Positions 1 to 11,797 of a DNA stretch of 64,000 nt are shown in pieces; the first letter of the stretch is position 1; the number at the start of each line of letters is the position of its first letter. Under the pieces are notes generated by a model that ran no database searches, had not been told where the DNA came from, and was given only the letters and a program-made list of their open reading frames with translations. The stretch is from NCBI GenBank assembly GCA_964036665.1, contig OZ038530.1, positions 23,086,001 to 23,150,000 on the forward strand. The letters run 5' to 3'. The DNA is from Gordius sp. MW1. Taxonomy: Eukaryota; Nematomorpha; Gordioida; Gordea; Gordiidae. The position numbers and the translations under genes are program-made.

Positions 1-534
1 CATTATTTATTTCAATTTGCCTAAGAAATAAATTAGAATATTATTATTTAAATATAATCAATAAATAAACAGACACAACGCTATATAGGTCATGACGGCA
101 TCAATTGATGTATAAGATAGTTCTGATAAATGTGACCACACAAACATGGAACAATAACGCTTTGTATAATCTAGGTTATCTAACCAGTTACATCTATTAA
201 TTATTATCACCATAAAATGGTTATTTGATAATTTAATATAAAATGTTTAAAAAATTGTTAGTTTACATCACACTATATTCCATTTCACTATGTAAGTTAT
301 CTATTAAATGCAATCATTTTATATTTTAATCAATTTTAAACACTATAAAGGTTCATATATAAAGGATATTTCTGTGGATAAACTTATTTCAATGATTATG
401 GTTATTTAAGATTAGAGATTAAATTTCAAATATTATGTTGGTTTAGTATACTAAAAAAATAAGTTTTTGGCGTACATTAAATTTAAATAGCTTTAGCTCT
501 CTAATGTAACTCTTATCGTTTTTTCCTTGTCTAG
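1..534. other. AT-rich sequence upstream of the CAP gene exons
   Basis: No coding exon could be supported here. The first recognised exon of the CAP gene starts at 535 after a clean 3' splice site (ttccttgtctag) in codon phase 2, so at least one earlier exon, presumably with the signal peptide, lies here or left of the window. I could not pick it out. Confidence 0.5.
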
Positions 535-1797
535 GTTGGGTATATGCTACCGTGCCCAATCAAACTGAAATTGATATTATACTTAAACTTCATAACGATT
601 ACCGTTCTTCAGTTGAACCACCTTCCAATGCAATGTTCAAATTGGTATTTATTTATTGCATTTATTTATTTTTTTGTTGCATTTATTTATTTATTTATTG
701 CATTTATTTATCTCTAGATTTGGAATGAAGAGGGGGCTTTGAAGGCTGATATAACTTCTGCGAAGTGTGTACTTAAACATGATGAACCAATGGACAGAGC
801 CATATCAAGTTTCTTAAATTTTATTCAGTTTTGACCATTATTTTATCTATTAAATGCATTTTATTTTGAAAATAATGATAAATTTTATTATTTATTGTCA
901 GATTATAGCAAAGCGGGTCAAAGTCTTTTTGCCACAACGGGGCAACCATCTTGGATAGAAGCTATACGAGAATGGTATGAAGAGGTGTCTTCTTTTCAAT
1001 ATGGCGTCGATCGTGACAATTTTGCTCTGGTTGGACACTATACCCAGGTCATACAAATTGGAAAAATAAATAAAAAAAATAATTTTCTTAAATAATTTTG
1101 AAAAAAAATCATTATAGATGGTTTGGGGAACGAGTAAAGAAATTGGTTGCGCCATGCAAGAATGTGTCAGCAAACGAATATTTGTATGCAATTATTATCC
1201 GCCGTAATATGATCTATTAACTTAAATATCTTTATTTTTCTTATAACAAACTAGTATTGATTGATATTTGATATAATTCGAAATTTGTATCTTTTCCTAT
1301 AAAACGTTTTAAAATTTAGTTAAAAACAAATAAAATAACTTGTGAGAAGAATCTACTCGTCAATTTTTAATTAAATAATTTACTCATATTAAAAAAACAC
1401 ATAATATATTAACTTATTAATGTTTATATTGCATTTTAGGGGCAATTTTGGGGACTACTTTAAACCTTATCAAAATGCCACGACCCAATCTTGCGACGGC
1501 TGTTTGGCAGGAGGTATGTGCACCACTATAAGCCCTTATTCTGGAAAATTGTTAGAGAAATGTGGTTAGTGCTAGCATTTTTATAATTTTATCCCATTGA
1601 AAATTAAGTTTTTGTTAATATACTCCATTTAATTACGATTTCATATTAATGATTTTATTTAATATGTATTAAATTTTGTAGAACAATTTTGTGACAACAA
1701 ATACACAAATTGTGACGAGTTAGCGAAATCCGGATATTGCGATTTGTATGATAAAGACTGTGCGAAATCTTGTAACTCGGCCTGTAAAATATATTAA
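535..1797 (+). CDS. CAP-superfamily (SCP/TAPS, venom allergen-like) secreted protein with C-terminal ShK-like domain, 5' partial
   Basis: Six exons join with consistent phase: 535-644, 718-808, 902-1047, 1118-1203, 1440-1564, 1682-1797 (TAA). The protein reads through the CAP sandwich: LHNDYR near the start, an LKHDEPMDRAISNYSKAGQ segment, then HYTQMVWGTSKEIGC (CAP1-type motif, created by joining exons 3 and 4) and the CAP2-type motif FVCNYYPPGNFGDYFKPY. The last exon encodes a six-cysteine ShK-like tail (EQFCDNKYTNCDELAKSGYC, continued by three more cysteines). CAP proteins are extracellular, disulfide-rich and often glandular or defensive; ShK tails occur in many cnidarian, nematode and flatworm members. 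The donor after HYTQ is GTCATA, weaker than the others. An AATAAA-like signal lies near 1816. No signal peptide was found, so the first exon is missing. I see no frameshift or stop. The exact biological role is not inferable. Confidence 0.85.
645..717 (+). repeat. Short tandem repeat (ATTTATTTATTGC-type) filling a CAP-gene intron
   Basis: The 73-bp intron between the first two recognised CAP exons is nearly all TTTATTTATTGCA-like units. The acceptor is tttatctctag. Confidence 0.6.
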
Positions 1798-1979
1798 TTT
1801 ATTTTAAACATTTTAAAATAAAATAATTGTTTACCATGTCTGTGTAAATGAATGGTACATGATTGAATGACATATAATGTTTAATGCTCATTAACAATTG
1901 TTTCCCTTATCTTATTGTGTAAATATCAAATTAAATGCCTGATACAATCTATTATAATATTTATTACTGTCTGTAATAT

Positions 1980-2240
1980 GCATCGCACTTGTATCGCATT
2001 TTTCGCCCATCGTCTTCGTTATCAAGTATTTGGTCCCACAGTCGTGGGGTAATGAGTTTCTTTCATTTTGACCTGGTAAGTGTCATGTCTTGATTAAGCT
2101 TCTTAGCATTAATAACTTTGTTCACTTGCCCCCTTTCCACGTGACACGAGGTCGTCCTCTTCCTCTCTTCCCCGGTACCTCCTGTTCAGTACTTTTCGAG
2201 GCTTACATCATTCATCCCCCTTCTTAGTACAACATTTATT
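1980..2240. repeat. Dispersed repeat related to 25300-25560
   Basis: Segments such as GTTTCTTTCAT, TCTTGATCGGGTAAG-like text, CTCTCCTCTCCGGTACG and GTCCTTCTTAGTA-like text recur in the same order at 25300-25560. This indicates a diverged dispersed repeat of unknown class. No coding potential seen. Confidence 0.4.
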
Positions 2241-2639
2241 AAATATTTATAATAGCTATTATGTTTATAGCAGCTAATTAATATAAAACTACGCGTTTTT
2301 TACAAAAATTCTCTTCGTTGATTTAAAACGATGTAGCTCGTTGTTAAATAATTTAAAGGTGTGCACTTTAGCACTTGTTACTAAATTGAATATTGTACGG
2401 ATGGATGGGTGCAATTGGCTTTTCTATAATATCGACCACCATCATCATTCCCCTTTTCATTATTCTCTAAAATTATAGCTTATTAAAAAAGGAGTTGGAC
2501 AAAAAAGGAATACAACGTTTGGGGATTCATCTTCTTGGAACAAAATAAGAAGGGAGATGAAATTATAAAACATTAAGGATTTCCACGTTATATTTTATTC
2601 TTTTAAGATAAAATCCTTTGACGCTATGTAGTGAGTTCC

Positions 2640-3470
2640 CTCCCTCCCTCCTACTCTCATCATAACCTACAGACCTGCCCGGGTGACCCTAAACCCAACA
2701 TCGGTTAGGGTTCAAATTTTTGTAATGTCTTTGGGTCGGGTTGAAAATTTTAAAATGCTTTAAGGTTCGTTTTAAAGTGTCGGGTAAAAGGTATGAATCT
2801 TACATTGCACATTACACGGGCATATCTTTTTAAATGAATGCTATTATCTATCATAGTTTGAATTAATATCGAAATGTATAATTGAAGATCATCCATTTAT
2901 TTAATTAATTTCCTTTTGTTTATTAATCTGATTGTTTTAATTTCAAAGCAAATTAAAAGTTGACTCTTGAAAGGTAAAATATGTCAATTGAAGGATATTT
3001 TTAAGTTAGATTTAAATAGTGGAAGTTCATTATTAATTCAAACTACATAAATATATTTTCATAGACCAACATAAAAGTAAGTTTAAATTTATTAAATAGC
3101 TAATTTGCAAAACTATATATTTTAAAACAATTGCTACCTAACATTGTATGCTATCATATTCATGCATCACTCTAATAAATCATTCTAATAAATTTAGTAA
3201 TAAAAATCTGTGGTATCCATTAGTTTCATTTTAAACACCATAATTTTTCTTACTCTAGTGTCGGATACCAAATTTGAAAGGCGTCTGGGAAGAATTAGGT
3301 GAACGCTTTCGGGTCCGGGTTCGGCTTAAAATTTTTTGTCGGGTTCGTGTTATTTAAAAAAGTTTAGTCTGGTTGTGTTGAAAAAAAGTGACTGCATTTT
3401 TTATTAACCGCCTTCTTTGTCAGTGGGGAATAACCCTAGTGTATTTTTCATATTGCATGGGCCGAGTGTG
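2640..3470. repeat. Degenerate element with GGGTCGGGTT-type GC-rich ends
   Basis: GC-rich blocks (GACCTGCCCGGGTGACCC near 2670, GGGTCCGGGTTCGGC near 3313) bracket AT-rich sequence, like the GC-rich subterminal blocks of the hAT copies at 3968, 43624 and 59112. A related block is at 6390-6430. No TSD could be set, so the class is inferred. Confidence 0.35.
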
Positions 3471-3540
3471 CGTCGTTTGTGAAGGACGCCCTGGCTTTCT
3501 CTTGCGAAATTTTGGTTTTTAACCCATTCGATTCCTATAA

Positions 3541-3890
3541 TTTGCGTTGTTAGTTAAATAACAATTTATTAAACCTCAAAAATAGATTTTGGCCGGGGTT
3601 AGATAAAGTAGAAGTAAGCAACGGGTATGCTTAATTTGTAGTGAATTATTTAGCCAGTTTCGCATTTATCCGTTATAAAGCAACAACCTAGACAAAATGG
3701 CAAAAAACTCACAAAGCAGCAAATATAAATAGCCATTAAACATAATTTTGGCCTCTGGTCGGGTCAGACAAATTAGTTGTAAGCAACTTCCATCATCAAT
3801 ATACAGGGAATTATTTAACAAGTTTCGCAATAATCCGTTATATAGCAACAACCTAGACACGTTGCCAAAAGAAATCTAGGTATGCCTAAT
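3541..3890. repeat. Two tandem diverged copies of a ~170-bp repeat
   Basis: The phrase TTTCGCAwTwATCCGTTATA followed by AGCAACAACCTAGACA occurs at about 3657-3697 and again at 3824-3860, each preceded by TTTTGGCC and TAAGCAAC. A reverse-strand relative lies at 30620-30745 in an IMPase intron. Confidence 0.6.
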
Positions 3891-3967
3891 TAATTAATAA
3901 AGGTAAGCAGTCGAGCCCCAAACAATTATGAATTTGAGTTGAGGTAAAAATTAAAGCCAACCAGCGG

Positions 3968-4647
3968 TAGAGCCCTGCAAAATGAAATTTTTTCTGCCCA
4001 GCCCGAGCCCGACGTCTTAGTTTTTATTTTGCCCAAGCCCGGCCCGAGCCCGAACGACTTTTTATTTTTGGCCCGACCCGAGCCCGACCCGATTTTTAAA
4101 ATATAAAATTTTCATAAATTTATTTTAAAATTTTTGAAAATTATTTTACCATCCATATAAATACATAATCCATTAAATTGTTATTACTCTTAATTTGCAA
4201 CCAGGATGAGTTTGAAATAAAGGTTTAATTTCACTCGCTACAATTTATTCAGCTAATAATTTAAAACTATAAATCTAACTTTATAAAATATATTTTATCT
4301 AACAGGTAGAAATAAAATTTTTTAAAATTTTTCCTTTATTTCTAAAGTTAAATTTAAATACGATTTACAGTTTGGGTCAACATAATATTATAATAGATGG
4401 GGGAAAAAGGCTTAAGCTTGGAACCTATATTAGGTATGGTGTCCGAAGATAATTATTTAATATCAAGTTGAGTTTGTTTAAATCATATTTTAAAAAAGAT
4501 TACTTTGCTCTAGTCAATTCGGGCCGGGCTCGGGCATCGGGTCGGTCCGCCTCATCAGGCCCAACCCGAGCCCCGACCCGAGGCACGATTGTTTTAATAA
4601 ATTCTGCCCCGAACGGACTGGCTTCGGGCGGCCCGTGCAGGGCTCTA
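3968..4647. mobile_element. hAT-type non-autonomous transposon, GC-rich subterminal blocks, perfect 8-bp TSD
   Basis: The element starts TAGAGCCCTGCA and ends TGCAGGGCTCTA, a perfect 12-bp inverted repeat. It is flanked on both sides by ACCAGCGG (3960-3967 and 4648-4655). Inside each end lies a block rich in GCCCGAGCCC/GGGCTCGGGC, with an AT-rich centre. Eight-base TSDs are the hallmark of hAT transposases. No transposase is seen in this 680-bp copy. Confidence 0.88.
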
Positions 4648-4659
4648 ACCAGCGGTCAT

Positions 4660-5150
4660 TAGCTAATCTATTTGCGATAGCAAAATGCATAAGCCACAGC
4701 CATTAAATACCTGTATAAGTTTCCACGGCAATTATTAAAAAATTACAAGTTGGACAGGACGGACAACGGACAACCAAAAGCGAGCACATAAATTGCATAA
4801 TCTTCACACGCGTTAATATGTGTAATAGTCTTTTATGCTTTTATTTAAAGGGGATACTTGAATTACTGACTAAGTTTACTGACTTGCTCTCAACCGGCAT
4901 AAAAATACTTAATTAATAAACTTTAAAAAATCTGAAATGATTAAAATTTGAATTGCAACCGGTTTAATTATATTACATATGATAGGTATATCCTTAATTT
5001 AATTAATAATTCCATAGACCAATCAACAACTGATTTAGAGCACCCATTTTAAATGGAAAATTTTATTAATGACCTGGCATCGAGCCATAGATAAAATCGT
5101 ATTGGATTTCAACATTTCCATGGTGATTTTCTGCTTTATTATAATTTTTG
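4660..5150. other. No recognisable feature
   Basis: AT-rich sequence without exon-like splice and coding structure. GGACAGGACGGACAACGGACA at 4753-4773 is a stray piece of the GGAC-rich module of the composite repeats. Confidence 0.5.
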
Positions 5151-5161
5151 AAGATTGTGCA

Positions 5162-5336
5162 CATGGGCCTGGGCGTAGCCAGGTTCTGGATTGGGGGGGG
5201 GGCAAAATGCTTAAAAGTTCAATCAGGGGGGGGGGGCAAAACGTAAATTTAAGGGTTTTTGCATTGAAATTTTTTTTCTCGCCATTTAGGGGGGGGGCAG
5301 CCGGCTCCCCCTGCCCCCCCCCTGGCTACGCCCATG
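5162..5336. mobile_element. MITE with CATGGGCGTAGCCAGG-type ends and G-runs, perfect 8-bp TSD
   Basis: The left end CATGGGCCTGGGCGTAGCC and right end GGCTACGCCCATG are inverted. ATTGTGCA flanks both sides (5154-5161, 5337-5344). The interior has runs of 8-10 G and GGGCAAAA. The 8-bp TSD suggests hAT-type mobilisation. Confidence 0.8.
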
Positions 5337-5598
5337 ATTGTGCATAATTTAATCGAAGACAAAGTCACATAAAATAAGCAAAGATTTAAATCATTATAGT
5401 CTAAAATGAGCCAAGAGTGGGCAAATGCTACAATGTTGTATCGCACTATAAAGATACCTAATTGATGTTTGAGTGTAAAGGAGTGGAGTATCCAGATTTC
5501 AGCGAACGTTTCCCTCAAGATGGTGGCTTACGTGCTTACTTTCTATTATCGGCTATCCAACAGTCTATAATAATATTATCAAATATGAGTACAACTTA

Positions 5599-5744
5599 CA
5601 TGGGCGTAGGCAGGATTGGAATTAGAGGGGGGCAAAATGATAATTTTTAGTATTTTTAGCCATATATACATTAGAGATTCAAAGAATTAATTAATTTAGA
5701 GCAGGCAGCCGCCCCTCCCTGCCTCCCGACTACCTACGCCCATG
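5599..5744. mobile_element. Second copy of the CATGGGCGTAG MITE
   Basis: Ends CATGGGCGTAGGCAGG and CTACGCCCATG. The flanks ACAACTTA and ACATTTTA agree at 6 of 8 positions, compatible with an aged TSD. The interior shares GGGGGGCAAAATGATAA and GCAGCCGCCCCTCC with the other copies. Confidence 0.7.
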
Positions 5745-5879
5745 ACATTTTATCTTTAATGCCAGAATAGACCAGCTAAAAAGAAATTTATAAATAAAAA
5801 TGGCAATTTTTAGGTTAAAATTGCTATCAGAAATACATGGAACGAAAAGCAACGTTTTATACTTTCGCCAATATTTTAA

Positions 5880-6430
5880 TAAGCTTCAGTGAGTTTTAGG
5901 ATTTAAGGGGGCAGCCGCCCCTCCTTGCTCTACACACTTAATAAAATATCAGGCGTCCCCAACTTCATGACGTCATACATGCAAATACGACAATGTGATT
6001 AATCTTTCATATATAGAAGACTGAAGTATTCTATTTATAAAAACTATTCTATTAATTTATTAACATATCAGCAATATGTCTATTTAGGCTTAGATTTAGG
6101 CACATCATGCTTTTCCCACGGACAGCTATAAGTGGCAGTGGGAATTGCCTTTAGGAACAGGCTAGAAATAGGATTTATTGGCGGTTAATTTAATATTTTA
6201 ATCTCCGTGCTCTTTAGATAATGCAAGCTGCCAATTACCTTAAAGCGCAATCAATAGATTATTATGTGTATACTGGGTCTTTCCCCCTAAACCCCCCTAA
6301 AATCCTTTAAAAATATGGCTAAATTATTATCAAAATATTATTTTGCCCCTTCCTTAAACATTTTTGCCCCCCTGTAAGGATATTGACGACAGGGTCCGGG
6401 TCGGGTTTAAGGTTATAAATCGTACATTGC
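5880..6430. repeat. Fragments of the G-run MITE and GGGTCGGG families
   Basis: GGGGGCAGCCGCCCCTCC at about 5908-5925 and the C-rich blocks at 6281-6300 and 6345-6375 match interior parts of the CATGGGCGTAG family. GGGTCCGGGTCGGGTT at 6391 matches the block near 3313. Ends were not resolved. Confidence 0.45.
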
Positions 6431-7040
6431 ATAATCATATCTTTTAAATTAATACCATTATATATAATAATATTTTAAAATTAATTTCAAAATGTAGGAT
6501 TCATTTATCCCATTCCGTCATTTATATATTATTTTTTTAATTGCCATAATTTGATGTATGTATAGATATCAAAAATGTAATTTAAAATGTGTTTGTTAAT
6601 TTAATAAAGTATAAAGGATGAGATAAATAAATAATTAGTGTACATATTGTCATTTTGTCACAACCCTCCATTCCTAATTCAATCACATCCCCATCCCCAC
6701 ACACTTATATTATTTTTTAGCAATATATTATATATAGCAAAACAGCGTTTGCCGGGTTAGTACCTATATAATAACAACCTGACTAAAAAGATTCGGGGTT
6801 TTCTTGGGGTATAATATATCTATGACTCACAAAAACCTAAATTATTTATCTGTCATCTTTTAGTCTTTTGTAAAGGATTGTCCAAAATATCAAGTTACAA
6901 ATCTTTACACAATATCATATAACCCTATAAATCTTATAGCTCAATTTTAAAATGTAGAGCATTCAATATATTAAATATTGGCTTTACGTTAAATACCCTA
7001 TTTCGCTCACGTAATTAAACGATTAAATATTATTATATAT
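6431..7040. other. AT-rich sequence, no feature seen
   Basis: No coding exon or delimited repeat was recognised here. Confidence 0.5.
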
Positions 7041-7115
7041 TAGTGTTGTAAAAACGCTGGGTTTTGTTTCGTCCAAAGGTCGACCAAACAAAACCCACCC
7101 GTTTTTACAACACTA
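7041..7115. mobile_element. 75-bp palindromic MITE of the TAGTGTTGTAAAAACG family
   Basis: Starts TAGTGTTGTAAAAACG and ends CGTTTTTACAACACTA, with a centre of GGTCGACCAAACAAAAC-like text. Flanking octamers TTATATAT and ACATATAT agree at 6 of 8. Longer relatives lie at 54673-54874, 61068-61268 and 63075-63256. Confidence 0.75.
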
Positions 7116-7930
7116 ACATATATTGTTTTGTTTAGAAAAAGTGTTATTTATGATACCAAATTTAAGGTAGGCATTTGTTATTTGGATATTAATGCGCCTT
7201 TTTATTTTCTCTGTTTTTTAACAGAAAATACCTTTTTACAAACATAACACAGCATTTAAACTGAAAACACATTTTTCTAAGTTTTATATGATTTGTATGT
7301 TATAATAAAATTATAAAACATATAAAAGGGAAAAGATTTTAAATAATATTGCTCAGTCATATATTGTTATGTTCGATATTGGTGACTTTGCTTCGTAATT
7401 GCTTTAATGTAAGAAATGTAATTAATATGGTTCTGATTAACGTTTAAGCCAATTTTATAACAAAGTAGTCTAGAGTTTATGAGAGTATATTTACATTTAT
7501 GTAAATATTTGATATGGATTGTCTTTAATTTAATTAATGAATTAGTTGATACACGAATAGTTTAGCGGGAGTTGTTTTCAACTGAAATACAAAAGACATC
7601 TCCTAGATTGGAATCATTTGGTATTAATGCAAGTTCTATATTTGTTAATTCAAATCCAAGGTGTCAACAAGCACAATTTTAGAAGGGAAATTATAATTAG
7701 TATCGAACTTAATTGCAGCTTCTACTAATTGAGATTAAACAGGGTATCCTTCCAATTGTTTTTTAGGGGTAAGGGGGGGGAGGTGTTAAATTAGTTTGTA
7801 TATATTGGCAATAAGTATGTCAATTATTCGAATTCGTCCTGTCAGGTTAAAGTCTCCCCTCGTAAAATAATTTTTGAAATTTTTTCAAGGAATATAATTG
7901 ACAAATATTGAAAAATTTTAATTGATATAC
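7116..7930. other. AT-rich sequence, no feature seen
   Basis: No supported gene, RNA or delimited element. Confidence 0.5.
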
Positions 7931-7934
7931 ACAT

Positions 7935-8160
7935 CGATTGATAATAGTAACTCGGGCCTTCGGCCCTCGTGGGAAGGGGGAGAAGGGAAGGAGAGGGGAA
8001 GGGGAGGGGAAGGGGAGGAGGGGAAGGGAAGGGGGGACGACTCATCTATACTCCGTATAAACGTAGCATATTTGCTATGCAATTTATGGGCGAGGAAGTT
8101 GGGAAGGGGCGAGAATGCCCATAGGGGGGTATTAAATGCAAAATTATTAGTTAATTATTA
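7935..8160. repeat. Composite repeat module: CTCGGGCCTTCGGCCCTCG hairpin, GGAAGGGG tract, TTGCTATGCAATTTATGGG
   Basis: The module begins with a GC-rich hairpin (CGGGCC-TTC-GGCCC), runs through a purine-rich GGGAAGGGGAGG tract, then CTCCGTATAAACGTAGCATA, TTGCTATGCAATTTATGGG, and GGGCGAGAATGCC followed by a G-run and GGTATTAAATGC. Other copies: 8630-8820, 44520-44705, 48585-48775, 49750-49935 and 51570-51765. Confidence 0.75.
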
Positions 8161-8221
8161 ATTTATACAAATATTTAAAAAGTTAAATGGTCTTAACAAG
8201 AACAATATATTAATTTACAAA

Positions 8222-8330
8222 ATAAAAAAATTTGCCCTTGCCGGGATTCGAACCCACATGAGTAGAAGGCTTTTGTAGGGGCACAGGGACCCATATCAGT
8301 AGAGGCGTAGGCCCTTGTAGGAAAGGGCAA
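8222..8330 (-). repeat. tRNA-like SINE segment (B box) with internal duplication
   Basis: On the minus strand the text GGGTTCGAATCCCGGCAAGG matches a tRNA pol III B box (GGTTCGAATCC). Next to it a CATATCAGTAGAGGC(AT)AGGC-type unit is repeated. A tRNA-derived SINE head is inferred; no cloverleaf was seen. Confidence 0.6.
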
Positions 8331-8379
8331 AGGGTAATTATCAATGTTAACAAAATATACCCAATTCAAAAACGAAAAA

Positions 8380-9300
8380 ATAAAATTTCGATTTATTTGG
8401 CCAATGGTCATTTTTTCATTGGTCAGTAGCCAGCGGACGGTCAAAAATTTATATTATCAATGTTATTAACAAGAACAATATACAAATTAAATTTAAAAAA
8501 AATTAAAAAAAATTCGTCCTCTCCTGGGATTGAACTCTAGACCTCCAGGTCACAAACTGGCGCCATAACTTGGTGGACAGACAACGGACGGACAACAAAA
8601 AACGAGCCCATAAATTGCATAGCAATTAAAACTCGGGCCTTCGGCCCTCGTGGAAAGGGGGGGGGGGGGAAGGGGAGGAGGGGAAAGGAAGGGGGAACGA
8701 AACTCATCTATACTCAGTATAAAGTAGCATATTTGCTAAGCAATTTATGGGCGAGAAAGGTGGGAAGGGGCGAGAATGCCTATAGGGGGGGGGGTATTAA
8801 ATGCAAAGTAATTAGTTAATTACTTATAGGCCCTTGTAGGGGAGGGCATAGGGTAATTATCAATGTTAACCAATTCAAAAACGAAAAAAAAACATAGGCC
8901 TTCTACGGAATGGCATAGGGTAATTATCAATGTTAACCAATTCATAAAAGAAAAAAAAATTTGATTTATTTGGCCAATGGTCATTTTTTTCATTGGTCAG
9001 TAGCCAGCGGACGTCCAAAAAGTCATATTATTAATGGTATTAACAAGAACAAAATAATAATTTAATTTTAAAAAAAATTTGTCCTCTCCGGGGATTGAAC
9101 TCGAACCTGCTAGTCAGAAAGTTGAAAGCCGGTGTAAGAACGTTGGAGAATCATCAGTGTTAACCTATTAACCAATTCAAAAGCAAAAAAAAAAATTTCG
9201 AATCACAATTTGGCCAATGGTGATTTTTTTCATTGGTCAGTAGCCAGGACACGGTTAAAATGTCATATTATAAAGGGTATTAACAAGAACAATATATTAA
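8380..9300. repeat. Cluster of CCAATGG-hairpin repeats and tRNA-like segments
   Basis: Copies of TTTGGCCAATGGTCATTTTTT followed by CATTGGTCAGTAGCCAG start near 8397, 8969 and 9210. They alternate with TGTCCTCTCCTGGGATTGAAC-like tRNA-derived segments (8515, 9080) and one GC-hairpin module (8630-8820). The unit continues with GGTATTAACAAGAACAATAT and an AT tail. Confidence 0.75.
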
Positions 9301-10212
9301 TTTAATTTAAAAAAAATCTTAAATAATTTGGATTTTAGGGCCCTCTAGAGTATTTAAGTGAATTTGGAAAATTTTAAATCACGAAAGAAATGAGTTTAGG
9401 TAATTTTAACTATCCTTGATAATGTGTAGAGAAACTGAAAAAAAATATTTTCTTCTTCCTTGAATTAATAATTTTTTACCAAAAATATCAAAATGGTTAT
9501 CATGCCATTTATAAAAAACCATTGAATAAAATCTAAAGATTTTCTATTATTGTTTCATTTTATTATATAATAAACGTAAAACACAATTTTATTATTTCAT
9601 TATTTATTTAAATAACATAAAAACTTCATAATTAAACATAATAAGCATTCATTTATAATAAAAAAAACATTTTCAAATTTATCAAATAATTTTAAAATAT
9701 GACATTTAATTTAGTAATTTATATTTTCTTTCTCGAATTGAAATTTTGAATCAGAAATTTGTTGTGAATAGAATGGAAATGGCGGCCCCCGGCAAACTTC
9801 TCACGGCCCCCCGGTTAAGAATCACTGACCTACATTATCAATCAATGTTTCACACACTATTATGGTGCTCAACCTGGAAACGCTAGTAGGAAAGATCAAA
9901 ATGAATAAATTTTTCATTCAGATTCAGGAAAATATTACCTTAAATAAGTAGCAATTAAGCGTGAGAGAGAGATAATTTTGAAGTTTAAGGTTTAGTGATA
10001 TTGACTCTAAACAGTGATTGGAGGAGCAGAATTTTGTCAAACTAGGAACCCCTAAACCCTTGCCAAGCTGGCAGTTGTCTTTTTAAGAATTGACTTTTCC
10101 CATAGATTTCCCTCTTTGCTAGAATTATTATATTAGAAAATGAGGAGGAAAAAATCAATAAATACTGTGCTTGCTTGTGTTGTGGTGGCACTGACTTATT
10201 TTTATTATTAAA
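9301..10212. other. AT-rich sequence ending in an hAT-like terminus
   Basis: No gene seen. The stretch around 9780-9830 contains GGCCCCCGGCAAACTTCTC and CCGGTTAAGAATCACTG. The latter resembles hAT ends of the CAGTGGTTCTTAACC type, and a related AAGAACCACTGAT end is near 12345. The partner end was not found. Confidence 0.4.
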
Positions 10213-11797
10213 CTAGCTGACCCGGCAAACGTTGTTTTGCCCTATTAAAAATATTAAAAAAATAAAAAATTTAAATAAGAAAAAAACTACCAATTAATAT
10301 TTATATGTTCTACTTTTTACATTGTTTCAAACTTACATAAACGATGAAAATAAATCCTTTATGCGCCCGCCATCCCTCCTCTCCACCCCAAATCGGTCCA
10401 GTAGTTTTCGAGGGGTCACGTTTTTTTGTTTTATACGTTGGTTTATACGTTTTGACACTTAATAAAGACGTCCCTCAAAAACTACTGGACCGATTTGGCT
10501 TATGGCGGGCGCATAAAGGATTTATTTTCATCGTTTATGTAAGTTTCATAAAATGTAAAAATAGACAAAATTTCTCCTACTTACACTTTATGAATAATTG
10601 ACTAAAAACAAAATATTCATAACGCAGTATAGATATAACCCAAATAAGTTGATCCAATAATATAATTTACACGGAAAAGCATCTTTTATCATATGGAATA
10701 AAAAGCATATATGTAATTAATTGGTAAAGAGCATATTAAAACTTATTAACCCCTCAAAAACTACTGGACCGATTTGGCTGGAACAAATTTTAAAACATAC
10801 TCCGGAGTATAGGGAATAAAGTATGAAATTTTAAGCGAAATCGGTCCAGTAGTTTTTGAGGGACGTCTTTATTAAGTGTCAAAACGTATAAACCAACGTA
10901 TAAAACAAAAAAACGTGACCCCTCGAAAACTACTGGACCGATTTGGCTCAAACAAATCTTAAAACATGCTCCGAAGTATGGGAAATAAACTGTCAAATTT
11001 TGAGCCAAATCGGTCCAGTAGTTTTCGAGGGTAACCCAAATAAGTTTATCCAATAATATAATTTACACGGAAAAATTATTTGGTAAAGAGTATATTAAAA
11101 TTTATTAACCCCTCAAAAACTACTGGACCGATTTGGCTTGAACAAATTTTAAAACATGCTCCGGAGTATAGGGAATAAAGTATGCAATTTTGAGCCAAAT
11201 CGGACCAGTAGTTTTTGAGGGACGTCTTTATTAAGTGTCAAAACGTATAAACCAACGTATAAAACAAAAAATCGTGACCCCTCAAAAACTACTGAACCGA
11301 TTTGGCTCAAACAAATCTTAAAACATGCTCCGAAGTATGGGGAATAAAGTATGAAATTTTGAGCCAAATCGGTCGAGTAGTTTTTGAGGGACGTCTTTAT
11401 TAAGTGTCAAAACGTATAAACCAACGTATAAAACAAAAAAACGTAACCCCTCAAAAACTACTGGACCGATTTGGCTCAAACAAATTTTAAAACATGCTCC
11501 GTAGTATAGGGAATAAACTGTGAAATTTTGAGCCAAATCGGTCTAGTAGTTTTTGAGGGACGTCTTTATTAAGTGCCAAAATGTATAAAACAAAAGAACG
11601 TGACCCCTCAAAAACTACTGGACCGATTTGGCTCAAACAAATTTTAAAACATGCTCCAGAGTATGGGGAATAAACTGTGAAATTTTGAGCCAAATCGGTC
11701 TGTTAGTTTTCCAAATTTGGTGGTGGCATAGATACAAACAAACACAATCAAACAAACACACAAACATACATACATAGTTTCATTTTTATATATAAGA
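10213..11797 (-). mobile_element. Non-autonomous Helitron containing palindromic ~170-bp tandem units
   Basis: On the minus strand the 5' end is TCTTATATATAAAAATG (11797) and the 3' end is AAACAACGTTTGCCGGGTC followed by AGCTAG (10213), a hairpin-plus-CTAG Helitron terminus. Insertion is between A (10212) and T (11798), as expected. The interior holds about six units of roughly 170 bp. Each carries CTCAAAAACTACTGGACCG and its inverse CGGTCCAGTAGTTTTTGAG. The open frames of 70-87 codons here are shadows of these units, not genes. Confidence 0.85.

Noticed and set aside
898..1191. 97-codon minus-strand open frame over the CAP gene
   Set aside because: Antisense shadow of CAP exons 3-4, which have clear protein homology and splice phase on the plus strand.
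8222..8290. tRNA gene on the minus strand
   Set aside because: A B box is present, but no A box at the right spacing and no pairing acceptor stem; a SINE-type fragment fits better. The same applies to the other B-box hits.
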